From the NCBI GenBank assembly GCA_029263375.1, contig JAJCXP010000103.1, positions 1 through 39,432 of the forward strand: a stretch of DNA of 39,432 bases, given 5' to 3'. This DNA is from Acidobacteriota bacterium (lineage in GTDB: Bacteria > Acidobacteriota > Thermoanaerobaculia > Multivoradales > JAHEKO01). The notes beneath the pieces were generated by a model. That model saw nothing but the letters and a program-made list of their open reading frames with translations, ran no database searches and was not told where the DNA came from. The position numbers and the translations under genes were made by a program. Position 1 is the first letter of the stretch. Each line of letters begins with the position of its first letter. This document shows positions 30,012 through 37,619 of this stretch, one piece after another.

Positions 30012-31442
30012 CTATTCGATGGCGCTCGGAGAACCGGAGCTGCCGGCATGCGCCAGCTCGCGCAGCACGTCGACCGCCAGCAGCACGTCTTCCCTTCGGC
30101 AATCGAACTGCCCGACCTGGAAGCGGATGACGAACTGCCCCTCGTGCATCGTCTGTGTCAGGTAGATCCGGCCGTCATCATTGACCGCGCGCAGCAGGCG
30201 CTCGGTGGCGGCGTCGGCGTTGTCGCCGTCCGGGGCGTACTGGAAGGTGAACAACGACAGATGGCAGTCGGTCGTCAGGCGAAAGCCGTCCAGCGACGCG
30301 ATCGCGGTGGCCGCCTCCTCGGCCCAGGCGATGTGGTGCCGGATGCGCTGGCGGAGGTCTTCGAGACCGTGGGCGCGAAGCAGGAACCAGAGCTTGAGGG
30401 CTCGGAACCGGCGGCCGAGCGGAATCGTCCATTCACTGTAGTTCGTGATCTCGGTCTGGCCGAGAGTCTGGAGGTAGTCCGGGCGGATGCCGAGGGTTCG
30501 AACCTGCGGTTCCGGATCGGCGAGGAACTGGATCGAGCAGTCGAACTGGGCACCGAGCCACTTGTGCGGGTTGAAGACGATGCTGTCGGCACCCTCGACG
30601 CCCTCCCACAGCCCTCGCAGCTCAGGACAGATCATCGCGGAACCGGCCCACGCGGCGTCGACGTGGACGTAGAGATCGTGCTCCCGCGCCACCTGGATCG
30701 TCTGGCGCAAACGGTCGGACGCGCCGATCGACGTGCCTCCTACGCAGAGGACGACGCCGGCAGGGAGGAGGCCAGCGGCGCGATCGGCCTTGATTGCTCG
30801 ACGCAGCGCCTCGGGGTCGAGCGCCCAGGAGCCATCGGTCGGGACTTTGACGAGGTTCTGCTGGCCGATGCCGGAGATCCGTACCGCCTTGTCCACCGAC
30901 GAGTGGGTCTCCGGTGAGGCGTAGACCCGGAGCGGTTTCTCTCCCACCAGGCCGGAATCGTTCCCTCGCCAGCCGAGGGCGCGCTCGCGCATCGTCAGTA
31001 CGGCGCACACGTTCGCCGAGGTTGCCGACTCCTGGATCACGCCCTGGAACGCTTCCGGCAACCCGAGCGCCTGACGCATCCAGTCGACCATCCGGGTCTC
31101 GATCTCGGTCGCCGCGGGCGAGGTCTGCCAGAGCATGCACTGAGCCGCCATGACCGCCGTCAGGTTCTCGGCGATCATCGAAACCGGCGCGGCGCTGGCG
31201 GGAAAGTAGGCGAAGAAGCGCGGGTGCTGCCAGTGCGTCATGCCGTCCGGCACGATGCGCTCGAAGTCGGCGAAGATCGTCTCCATGTCCACCGGCTCTT
31301 CCGGCGGCGCTGCCGGCAGCATCGCGGCGATCTCGCCCGGCTCGGCCTGGGACCGGACGGGCCGCTGATCGAGCGTGGCAAGGTATTCGGCGCCCCACTG
31401 TGCGGCTCGCTCCGCCCAGTGAAGGTAGTCTTCTCGCTTCAC
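30012..31442 (-). CDS. PLP-dependent aromatic-L-amino-acid decarboxylase family enzyme
   Basis: A 476-residue group II decarboxylase. Key sites: His180 in ASPETHSSVDKA (stacks on PLP), Asp262 in HVDAAWAGSA (pyridine nitrogen), and the Schiff-base Lys294 in FNPHKWLG. HPRFFAYFP and the N-terminal WAERAAQWGAEYL are typical of AADC-type enzymes. The RFRALKLWFLLRAHG segment and the C-terminal IRFQVGQFDCRREDV are also conserved in the family. The amino-acid substrate (Trp, Tyr, Phe, DOPA) cannot be decided by eye. The length matches the family (about 470-480). It probably forms an operon with the MBL-fold gene downstream. Confidence 0.92.
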   Translation of the reverse strand: MKREDYLHWAERAAQWGAEYLATLDQRPVRSQAEPGEIAAMLPAAPPEEPVDMETIFADFERIVPDGMTHWQHPRFFAYFPASAAPVSMIAENLTAVMAAQCMLWQTSPAATEIETRMVDWMRQALGLPEAFQGVIQESATSANVCAVLTMRERALGWRGNDSGLVGEKPLRVYASPETHSSVDKAVRISGIGQQNLVKVPTDGSWALDPEALRRAIKADRAAGLLPAGVVLCVGGTSIGASDRLRQTIQVAREHDLYVHVDAAWAGSAMICPELRGLWEGVEGADSIVFNPHKWLGAQFDCSIQFLADPEPQVRTLGIRPDYLQTLGQTEITNYSEWTIPLGRRFRALKLWFLLRAHGLEDLRQRIRHHIAWAEEAATAIASLDGFRLTTDCHLSLFTFQYAPDGDNADAATERLLRAVNDDGRIYLTQTMHEGQFVIRFQVGQFDCRREDVLLAVDVLRELAHAGSSGSPSAIE

Positions 31443-31489
31443 GAGACGCAGTGTACGAGCGGGATTCGGACAGAATCAAGCGAGCACTC

Positions 31490-31816
31490 ATGGAGAGGCT
31501 ATTCGTCTACGGTTCGCTCCAGCCTGGTGGGCGGAACGAGCATGTTCTGGCAGCGGTCGAAGGCGTATGGCTGCCTGGCGTCATCAAGGGCGAGCTGGTC
31601 ACAGCCGGCTGGGGCGCGGCCATGGGGTATCCAGCCCTGGTGATCGGGGAGGGCGGAGAGGATGTCCACGGCTACGTCCTGGTCTCCTCGAGTCTGGGTA
31701 GCGAATGGGCGCGCCTGGACGAGTTCGAAGGCGAGGAGTACGAGCGGACGCTTGCGTCCGTGTCCCTCGAAAGCGGGGAGCAGGTGCAGGCCCACGTGTA
31801 TGTGCTTCGAAGGTGA
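31490..31816 (+). CDS. Gamma-glutamylcyclotransferase family (YtfP/GGCT-like) protein
   Basis: A 108-residue protein of the GGCT fold: RLFVYGSLQPGGRNEHVL at the N-terminus (the nucleotide-like YGSL loop), GYPALV, VHGYVLV, and the characteristic LDEFEGEEYERTLASV that carries the catalytic Glu. Members cyclise gamma-glutamyl amines to pyroglutamate. The ATG at 31490 is chosen because the fold begins immediately after it; there is no strong ribosome site upstream. It is divergent from the decarboxylase gene, with only 47 bp between the starts, so the two promoters must overlap. Confidence 0.83.
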   Translation: MERLFVYGSLQPGGRNEHVLAAVEGVWLPGVIKGELVTAGWGAAMGYPALVIGEGGEDVHGYVLVSSSLGSEWARLDEFEGEEYERTLASVSLESGEQVQAHVYVLRR

Positions 31817-31862
31817 GCGAGCGGTTATCGGATTGTCCTTTTCAGATTGCGGGCGCTGTCTC

Positions 31863-31882
31863 ATATTAGATTGTGCTAATAT
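31863..31882 (+). promoter_or_regulatory. AT-rich inverted repeat, probable ArsR-family operator
   Basis: ATATTAG (31863-31869) and CTAATAT (31876-31882) form a perfect 7-bp inverted repeat around ATTGTG. It is conspicuous in a GC-rich region, lies 32 bp upstream of the ATG at 31914, and controls the position where a -10 would be. The second gene of this unit encodes an ArsR-type repressor, so autoregulation is the likely function. Confidence 0.68.
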
Positions 31883-31913
31883 AAGTGGAATCTGAATAAG
31901 GAGGAAATCAAGG

Positions 31914-32549
31914 ATGGACTACAGCCGTGCCTTGGGCACCGAGTTCCGAGAGGTCCGAGACGTGGAGCACGAAGGAGAGCCGGCGAGAGCGGTCGAGGGT
32001 TCTCGCCTCTACTCGACCGCGGCCGATGACCTCTGGGCCGCGCTCACAGACGTCGAGCGCATCCCACGCTGGTTCCTGCCGATTCATGGCGACCTGAAGC
32101 TCGGTGGTCGCTATCAGCTCGAGGGCAACGCGGAGGGCACGATCACGCGCTGCGATCCACCGGAAGCACTCGACGTCACCTGGGAGTTCGCCGGCAACAT
32201 TAGCTGGGTGAGCGTGCGGCTGGCACCGGAGGGCGGCGGCGTGCGCCTGACCCTGGTGCACACCATGCTGAAGGACGAGGCGAGCGAAGCGCACTGGAAG
32301 ACCTACGGCCCCGGCGCGACGGGAGTGGGCTGGGACCTGTCGTTTCTCGGTCTGGGAATGCATCTCGAGAGCGGCGGTGGAGCCATCGATCGCGAGGAGG
32401 GCGACGCCTGGCTGGTGTCGGCCGCAGGCAAGGCCTTCATGCGCGATAGTGCCGACTCCTGGGGGCGCGCGCACGCCACGGCCGGCGAGGACTCACAGGT
32501 CGCCGAGGCAATGGCCGCGCGAACAGCCGGTTTCTACACGGGCGAATGA
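31914..32549 (+). CDS. SRPBCC / AHSA1-like protein
   Basis: A 211-residue START/SRPBCC-type protein: RLYSTAADDLWAALTDVERIPRWFLP begins the helix-grip fold, followed by GGRYQLEGNAEGTITRCDPPEALDVTWEF, the usual AHSA1 strand pattern, and a C-terminal helix (WGRAHATAGEDSQV). Such proteins bind hydrophobic ligands or, as Aha1-like domains, partner proteins; the ligand is unknown. AAGGAGG at 31898-31904 fixes the ATG. The gene overlaps the next by 4 nt (ATGA), a typical AHSA1-ArsR pair, and the AT-rich operator lies just upstream. Confidence 0.87.
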   Translation: MDYSRALGTEFREVRDVEHEGEPARAVEGSRLYSTAADDLWAALTDVERIPRWFLPIHGDLKLGGRYQLEGNAEGTITRCDPPEALDVTWEFAGNISWVSVRLAPEGGGVRLTLVHTMLKDEASEAHWKTYGPGATGVGWDLSFLGLGMHLESGGGAIDREEGDAWLVSAAGKAFMRDSADSWGRAHATAGEDSQVAEAMAARTAGFYTGE

Positions 32550-32878
32550 AGCACGCTTTCGACGTCCTCGGCGATCCGGTCCGCCGGCGCATCCTCGAGA
32601 TCCTCGCGGCGGATCGCCACGCGTCGGGAGAGATCGTCGCCATCGTCGGGCGGGAGTTCGGGATCACGCAGTCCGCCGTCTCTCAGCATCTGAAGGTGCT
32701 GCGCGATCATGGCTTCGCAACGGTTCAGGTGGAAGGGCCGCGCAGGATCTATGAGATCGATCCCTCTCCGCTGGTGGAGGTCGACCAGTGGTTAGCGGGA
32801 CTGCGCCGCTTCTGGGCGCCGAAGTTCGAGGCGCTGGCGGTCGAGGTTGCGCGCGGCAAGCGGAAGCGGCGGAGGTAG
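32546..32878 (+). CDS. ArsR-family transcriptional regulator
   Basis: A 110-residue winged-helix repressor: FDVLGDPVRRRILEILAADRHASGEIV is the ArsR N-terminal helix pair, GITQSAVSQHLKVLRDHGFATVQVEGPRRIYEID is the recognition helix and wing. No Cys or His metal site is present, so it belongs to the non-metal subgroup commonly linked to SRPBCC genes. The ATG overlaps the previous stop (ATGA), so translation is coupled. The basic tail (RGKRKRRR) may help DNA binding. Its likely operator is the inverted repeat at 31863-31882. Confidence 0.92.
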   Translation: MKHAFDVLGDPVRRRILEILAADRHASGEIVAIVGREFGITQSAVSQHLKVLRDHGFATVQVEGPRRIYEIDPSPLVEVDQWLAGLRRFWAPKFEALAVEVARGKRKRRR

Positions 32879-32895
32879 ACGCCGAATCTCCGGCC

Positions 32896-33363
32896 CTAGG
32901 CCTCGGCCTCTTCGATGTCCGCGCTCCACGAGATCTCCACGGCGCCCTTCAGCGTCGCGGCGGTCGGACACTTCTCCTGGTGGCGCGCCAGGGCCCTCTC
33001 TACCAATTCGCGCGAGTCGGCGGGGATGCGCAACCGGTAGCGGACCTCGATCCGTCGCAGCACCGGTAGCCGGTCCTCGAGCAGGTTGAAGCCTTCGACT
33101 TCGGCCGAGATGTCGTCGCCGGAAAGTGAGACGCCGCGCACCTCCAGTGCGCCGTTGAGGGTGCCGAGCATTCAGCCGCCTGTCGCGGCCACCACGTAGT
33201 CCACGGGCAGCGGCATATCCGGGGCGCCCTCGAGCTTGTAGAGGCTCTTGATCGCGCCGTGGACCCCGAAATCAAGGGTGCCGCCCGCCTCGAGGTGTCC
33301 CTGTCGGTGCAGTCCCTCGACCTTGACGATCCGGGAGCGGCTGACGTAGACCGGTTCGCTCAT
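32896..33363 (-). CDS. OsmC-family peroxiredoxin-like selenoprotein (UGA read as selenocysteine)
   Basis: Read leftwards from ATG 33363, the frame gives 63 residues ending DYVVAATGG, then TGA at 33174-33172, then continues in the same frame with MLGTLNGALEVRG for 91 more residues to a stop at 32896. The full product has 155 residues, the usual OsmC length. OsmC proteins carry their first reactive Cys at precisely this place (A..GGC...T), and the second Cys is present at residue 132 in HQEKCPTAATL. A hairpin with a GG-bearing loop begins 19 nt after the TGA. OsmC-like selenoproteins are an established family. The alternatives are a nonsense mutation or a sequencing error (TGC to TGA). The selenocysteine machinery is not in the window. 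Confidence 0.78.
33131..33155 (-). promoter_or_regulatory. Candidate bacterial SECIS element
   Basis: In the mRNA sense (minus strand) GCGCAC (33152-33147) pairs perfectly with GTGCGC (33141-33136) around the 5-nt loop UGGAG. Beyond a GG bulge, ACG/CGU adds three pairs. The loop begins 26 nt after the UGA codon, within the range known for bacterial SECIS elements, and G occurs near the start of the loop as the family requires. It lies inside the coding sequence, as bacterial SECIS elements do. Confidence 0.68.
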
Positions 33364-33609
33364 CTCGGCCTCAGATTAACACCAGCGATCCGAGGGCTGA
33401 CCAGCACGCGGGATCAGCCGGATGCGCCCGGAGGGGCTCCTGTCCGGCGTTCTTCGCAGCGTGGTTCTGGACACCATATCGAGCAATAGGAATCTCCTAG
33501 CTTTCGCGCGCACCTTGGGCTAATGGCCTCCGCCATCCGTCGCCGCCTTGAGCCCGACGGAGCGGCGTCGGCTAGGCGATGCCGAACGTGGATCGAACGG
33601 AGCAACGTG

Positions 33610-33831
33610 ATGATTTGCGAGAAGCTGACACGTCTCGCAGCGCTCGGTGTGCTGGCCTTCATGGCCTTGCTGCCAGGCGTTGTGTGGGGACAGCAGGCAG
33701 TGCCCTTCGCGACAATGACGCCGGCTGGGACGAGCGTCATGTGGATGGGGCCGGCCCTGGGTGCCGACACCGTATTGACGGTGTGGAGTCCGGGTATCTC
33801 GATTCGCCAGCTCAATGCTAGATTGCAGTAG
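33610..33831 (+). CDS. Short exported protein of unknown function
   Basis: A 73-residue product with a strong signal peptide (LTRLAALGVLAFMALLPGVVWGQQ) and only about 42 mature residues (FATMTPAGTSVMWMGPALGADTVLTVWSPG...). The mature part looks like the beginning of a beta-strand domain and could be the remainder of a longer gene, but I find no continuation in another frame. The ATG at 33610 is adjacent to a GTG; the Shine-Dalgarno is weak. The preceding interval 33364-33609 has no gene I can support. Confidence 0.4.
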   Translation: MICEKLTRLAALGVLAFMALLPGVVWGQQAVPFATMTPAGTSVMWMGPALGADTVLTVWSPGISIRQLNARLQ

Positions 33832-33900
33832 CCCTTGCTGCGGACGCTCCGGTGGAGGGCAGAGATCCGTCGCGCGGGCGACGGGACCGATCGCCGGCCT

Positions 33901-34491
33901 CTACTGAGCGTCCGCGGCTCTGAATCGCGAGAGTGGGTATCCCGGGCGGACGAAGGAGAACGCACGGTTGCCTTCGACGTTGACCATGACGGCTTCGATC
34001 ACCGGCTCGGTGACGGCGTTCTCGGCGGCCCAGTCGACGAGGAAGTTCGCGCCGGCACCGCCCGCTCTGTCCCGATGCTCGACCAGGAAGTCGGTGGAGG
34101 CCAGAGGGCCGAGTAGCACCGGCTGCTCGAGATACTCGTCGAGGAGGCGACCCTCGGTATCGTAGTAGCGAACCGAGGTCACGATGATGGGCCGTTCGAG
34201 GTCCGTGTTGCGGATGCTCAACGTTGTCTCGAGCAGGCGCTGGACGCCGCCGGCGGCATAGATATGCGAGTACACGGGCACGTAGACGGTCTGCCCCGAG
34301 GTGACCTGCCGCAGACCACCGCGGAGCTCCTGCAGCGGGGGCGCGGTTGGAGCTCGGTGAAGCGTCTCGATCTCGGAGAATCGACGATCGGTGTGCATTC
34401 CCCAGTACACGAGCAGCGCGAGCAGGGAGGCGATCCCCAACATGAGTGCGAAGAAACGGGAGTTCGGGCTCATCACTCTATTCTTTCCCAT
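33901..34491 (-). CDS. DUF3124 family exported or membrane-anchored protein
   Basis: A 196-residue protein with one N-terminal hydrophobic segment (FFALMLGIASLLALLVYWGM) that may be an uncleaved anchor, followed by a soluble domain diagnostic of DUF3124: VYVPVYSHIYAAG, TTLSIRNTDLERPI, VRYYDTEGRLLDEYL, LGPLASTDFLVEHRD and GGAGANFLVDWAA. The function of the family is unknown. Two starts are possible (34491 or ATG 34473); neither has a strong ribosome site. It is divergent from the HAF-repeat gene at 34629. Confidence 0.85.
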   Translation of the reverse strand: MGKNRVMSPNSRFFALMLGIASLLALLVYWGMHTDRRFSEIETLHRAPTAPPLQELRGGLRQVTSGQTVYVPVYSHIYAAGGVQRLLETTLSIRNTDLERPIIVTSVRYYDTEGRLLDEYLEQPVLLGPLASTDFLVEHRDRAGGAGANFLVDWAAENAVTEPVIEAVMVNVEGNRAFSFVRPGYPLSRFRAADAQ

Positions 34492-34628
34492 TTCCGTCTG
34501 CTTGCAAGTCGCTGGGCGTCGTGCAGAACGTGTCCGGGCAGGAAGGCCCGTGGGACGGCTGCTCGTTCTGTCATCCTGCTGTAATCGCTCTCGCTCTACG
34601 GTGGTCTACGCAACGAAAAGGAGAGGCC

Positions 34629-36071
34629 ATGCAGCGAGCAGAATCGATCAGACGACTTCGAGTGACCCTTGGTGCGCTGTGCGCTGCGGTCATTTTCGCT
34701 TCGAGCTTCGCGGGAGTCGCCACCGCCAGCGAGGCTGTTCCCCGGATGTGGGTAGTCGACTTCCTGGCGACGTCGGGCCAGGTTGTCGATATCAATGATG
34801 CCGGGCAGGTCATCGGCGAGCGGAACATCGACGAGGGGTGTGATCCGTTCTGCGTCATCGTGCCGAGCGAGGCGGGCGTCTGGGACGACCGCGGCTTCAC
34901 CGCGCTGCCGACGAAGCCCGATTGGGGCACGATCATCCTCGAGGGGATCAGCGCTGACGGTTGGATCGTCGGCACGGTCTACTCGTCGTCCGACATCCGC
35001 GGCGTCGTGTGGAAGCCCAACGGCGCGAGCTACGACATCCTCGAGATCCCCAACCTGACGGACACGGACTTCTCGACCGTAACCGGCATCGACGACAGCA
35101 ACCGGGTGATCGGCTTCAACAACCGGATCTTTCCCACCGAGCACAAGCCGTTCGTCTGGACGGAAGCCGGCGGCCTCGTCGACCTGACCGATCTCGGATT
35201 CCCCGCGGATACCCCTGAGGCGATCAGTTCCAACGGCACCGTCGCCTACCTCTTCGGTTGGTATCAGCTCGACGTGCCGGGCGTCGTGAACCTGAACACG
35301 GCGACGCCGCCCGGGTTTGCCGGTCCGGGTCCCTACATGGCGATCAACGACTTCGGCGATCAGGTTCGCCTGGTCACGGACGGGCACGAGCCGGTCTTCT
35401 TCCCGATGCGCTACACCAACGCCGGCGACTGGCAGTATCTGGGCGGCGCGGGTCTGGAGACCTCGACCCGGGCCGGCGGTATCACCAACAATCTCGACAT
35501 CACCGCGACCCTCAGCAACAGCGGCTGGATCGCCGAGGGGCCGATCTGGGAAGGCGAAGGCCTGGGTGAGCGCCTGTCGCCCGCCTACGGCGACGCCACC
35601 GGCTACGACGCCGGCCCGTTGGCCGAGAACGGCCAGATGGCGGCGCGGCTCAGCATCGGCAAGGCTCCCCGCGTGGTCCGGCTGGTAGCCGCCGAGCGCT
35701 GCCAGTCGAACTGCATCCGGGTCGACATCGTGCGCTTCCGATCGCAGTTCGTCGAAGACCCGGCCAATCCGGGTTGTACCTCCGGCCGCAATCGCTCGCT
35801 GGCACGCCTCAGGGTCACGGCCGAGAACGGCGCGCCTCTCGCGGGAGTCATGATCACCGGCAGATTCCTCACCGAGTACCGGCTCGACGGCGTGGTCAAC
35901 GGAACGACCGACGCGAACGGAGAGCTCAAACTCCGTTACTCGAGCGCGGCGTGCACCGGCGCGATGACCTTCCTGGTCTCGGGCGCGGAGCTGGCGGGCT
36001 GGACCTTCGATCGCACCGTCGGCACCTTGCAGCAGTGGCTGATACCGAGCACCGAGCCGATCGGCGAGTGA
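34629..36071 (+). CDS. Secreted HAF-repeat-like protein with C-terminal Ig-like domain
   Basis: A 480-residue exported protein from an ATG at 34629 with AAAAGGAGAGG directly upstream. The signal peptide is followed by repeats of the 'G...W......L......GIsa.G.ivG' type found in HAF-family extracellular repeats: VVDINDAGQVIGE, GVWDDRGFTALPT, GISADGWIVGTVY, GVVWKPNG, GIDDSNRVIGFN and FVWTEAGG. They suggest a beta-propeller-like fold. The last about 110 residues contain LARLRVTAENGAPLAGVMITGRF and TTDANGELKLRY, a carboxypeptidase-like or Ig-like beta-sandwich with two Cys. No enzymatic role is seen. Confidence 0.8.
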   Translation: MQRAESIRRLRVTLGALCAAVIFASSFAGVATASEAVPRMWVVDFLATSGQVVDINDAGQVIGERNIDEGCDPFCVIVPSEAGVWDDRGFTALPTKPDWGTIILEGISADGWIVGTVYSSSDIRGVVWKPNGASYDILEIPNLTDTDFSTVTGIDDSNRVIGFNNRIFPTEHKPFVWTEAGGLVDLTDLGFPADTPEAISSNGTVAYLFGWYQLDVPGVVNLNTATPPGFAGPGPYMAINDFGDQVRLVTDGHEPVFFPMRYTNAGDWQYLGGAGLETSTRAGGITNNLDITATLSNSGWIAEGPIWEGEGLGERLSPAYGDATGYDAGPLAENGQMAARLSIGKAPRVVRLVAAERCQSNCIRVDIVRFRSQFVEDPANPGCTSGRNRSLARLRVTAENGAPLAGVMITGRFLTEYRLDGVVNGTTDANGELKLRYSSAACTGAMTFLVSGAELAGWTFDRTVGTLQQWLIPSTEPIGE

Positions 36072-36093
36072 TGGTCCGGTTCCGGGCGCCGAC

Positions 36094-36747
36094 TCAGCGA
36101 GCCTCCCACTCCAGCGACCGGAGCTCGGAAACAGCCATCCCGCCGGTCATGTCGGTGTCCTGCATGAGGCCGACAGCGGTGATCGGCGGAGGTTCGCGCT
36201 TCCAGAAGCGTCGGTAGTCCACGAACGGCTGCACCCGCTGCTCGTTCCAGTCTTCGCCCACGTCCATCGAGCCCGCCACCCGGACGATCTGGAAGTTGGC
36301 GGACGCGAAGCTCTCGAGCGTCAGCCCTTCCGGCTCCTTGTTGCCCCAGGTGTAGAAGATGATCCGACTGCGCCTCGCCAGCAGAGAGCCGGGCTTTCCG
36401 AACACCACGTAGAGGCGCAGTGCCGCATCGTCCTTCTCCTCCAACCGGAGGTCTGTGCCGCCGGGAAGCTGCAGGACTCGCCACGACCAGTGGAGGATCC
36501 CGTCTCCGGCTTCCAACGGCGAGTCCAGTTCGTTGTACGCCCAGGCGGCGGCGCCCATCCCCTCCACGTGCAGCACCCTCTCACCTGCCTCCTCGCGAAG
36601 CGAGTACTCGGGCGGCGGCGAGCCCGATACCGGTCTGACGCTCCAGCCGGGTGGCAATCCCTCTCCGAGGGGCGCCTCGTGGAGCCGTATGAGGTCGGTG
36701 ACGGGAGCGGCCAGAAGGGCGATGGAGGCGAGAACTGTGAGTTTCAG
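36094..36747 (-). CDS. DUF3047 family exported protein (probable CTG start)
   Basis: A 217-residue product with the DUF3047 core: ILHWSWRVLQLPGGTDLRLEEKDDAALRLYVVFG, then RSRIIFYTWGNKEPEG, FQIVRVAGS, and AVGLMQDTDMTGG (separate motifs). The only start that leaves a proper signal peptide (KLTVLASIALLAAPVTD) is a CTG at 36747, with GGGAGG 3-4 nt upstream; no ATG, GTG or TTG with a ribosome site lies in frame nearby. A CTG start is rare, so the N-terminus is uncertain. Role unknown. It is convergent with the HAF-repeat gene (22 bp between the stops). Confidence 0.75.
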   Translation of the reverse strand: MKLTVLASIALLAAPVTDLIRLHEAPLGEGLPPGWSVRPVSGSPPPEYSLREEAGERVLHVEGMGAAAWAYNELDSPLEAGDGILHWSWRVLQLPGGTDLRLEEKDDAALRLYVVFGKPGSLLARRSRIIFYTWGNKEPEGLTLESFASANFQIVRVAGSMDVGEDWNEQRVQPFVDYRRFWKREPPPITAVGLMQDTDMTGGMAVSELRSLEWEAR

Positions 36748-36812
36748 GCTGCCTCCCGTTCCAGTGTAGGCCCCGCTCGGGGGACTGAAGGGTAGCAGCA
36801 ACGGGAAGTTGG

Positions 36813-37478
36813 CTAGTCCCGCGCTCTTTCTCTGCCGACCACCGAGTCCGGAACCTCGTAGCGCTCGGAAGCGCCGATCGCGATCCTCGTGACGTCGCCA
36901 CTCCGGCCGATGACGATCAAGCCCGCATCCGACGACGTCGGCACGCCCTGATCGAACCGGATGGTCCGCTTCTCCCCGTTTGGCAGTTGAACGACCACGA
37001 CAGCGTTGCCGGTCCCGCCGCGGACGATGCCGAAATCGCAGGCGGCCAGTGGGGCCTCCGGTGCGATCGCGCACGCGATCTGTCCGGTGGCGCTGAGCCG
37101 GGCGCCCGCGAGCAGATTGCGGCCGACGTCCGTTGCCGTCGAGGGTGGAGCGGCTGGACGCAGGAAGTCGCTCGCCGCCCAGCCGCGCACGCCGCCACGC
37201 ACGGGTGGCTCGACCGCGCACCACTCGCGCTCCTCGAGGACCCGGCAACCCAGATTGCGCACGACGGTGCCGGTCTTGAGCCGGACCAGGACACCGGCGC
37301 TAGTCGATGGCTCATCGCGGATATTCAGCGAGGAGTAGCCGACGTCGATGCGGTAGAAGTCGGCGGGACGATCGGATTGGGAGCTGACGGACTGCGCAAA
37401 CAGGAGCGAGGCCGCGGTCAGAGCGACGATGGGCCCGAGCGACGAGGCCCGAGACTTCGAGACGAGGTTGGCCTGCAC
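36813..37478 (-). CDS. Exported SH3-domain protein
   Basis: A 221-residue exported protein: signal peptide SLGPIVALTAASLLFAQSVSSQS, then a bacterial SH3 domain (YRIDVGYSSLNIRDEPSTSAGVLVRLKTGTVVRNLGC, CAVEPPVRGGVRGWAASDFLRPA) with two Cys that could pair. A second part carries IACAIAPEAPLAACDFGIVRGGTGNAVVVV and TIRFDQGVP. The pattern resembles SH3-domain proteins that bind cell-wall or ligand peptides in the periplasm. The start is taken as GTG 37478 (no strong ribosome site). The upstream 37479-37619 contains the promoter shared with the malate-synthase-like gene. Confidence 0.75.
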   Translation of the reverse strand: MQANLVSKSRASSLGPIVALTAASLLFAQSVSSQSDRPADFYRIDVGYSSLNIRDEPSTSAGVLVRLKTGTVVRNLGCRVLEEREWCAVEPPVRGGVRGWAASDFLRPAAPPSTATDVGRNLLAGARLSATGQIACAIAPEAPLAACDFGIVRGGTGNAVVVVQLPNGEKRTIRFDQGVPTSSDAGLIVIGRSGDVTRIAIGASERYEVPDSVVGRERARD

Positions 37479-37619
37479 CTGATCGAGAGTGTACCCACGA
37501 GCGAAGGAAACTTCACGGGGAATCGGTCTGGTTCTCGCGTCTGACCGACCACCCGTTTCACCGGGTGGTGTAGACCTTTGAATCAGGTGGTAGTTTCCCC
37601 CACGGCGGCTGAGCGCGAA

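Noticed and set aside
33172-33174. The TGA in the OsmC gene as a simple nonsense mutation (pseudogene).
   Set aside because: Its exact coincidence with the reactive Cys codon, otherwise intact frame and nearby hairpin favour selenocysteine; kept as the stated alternative.
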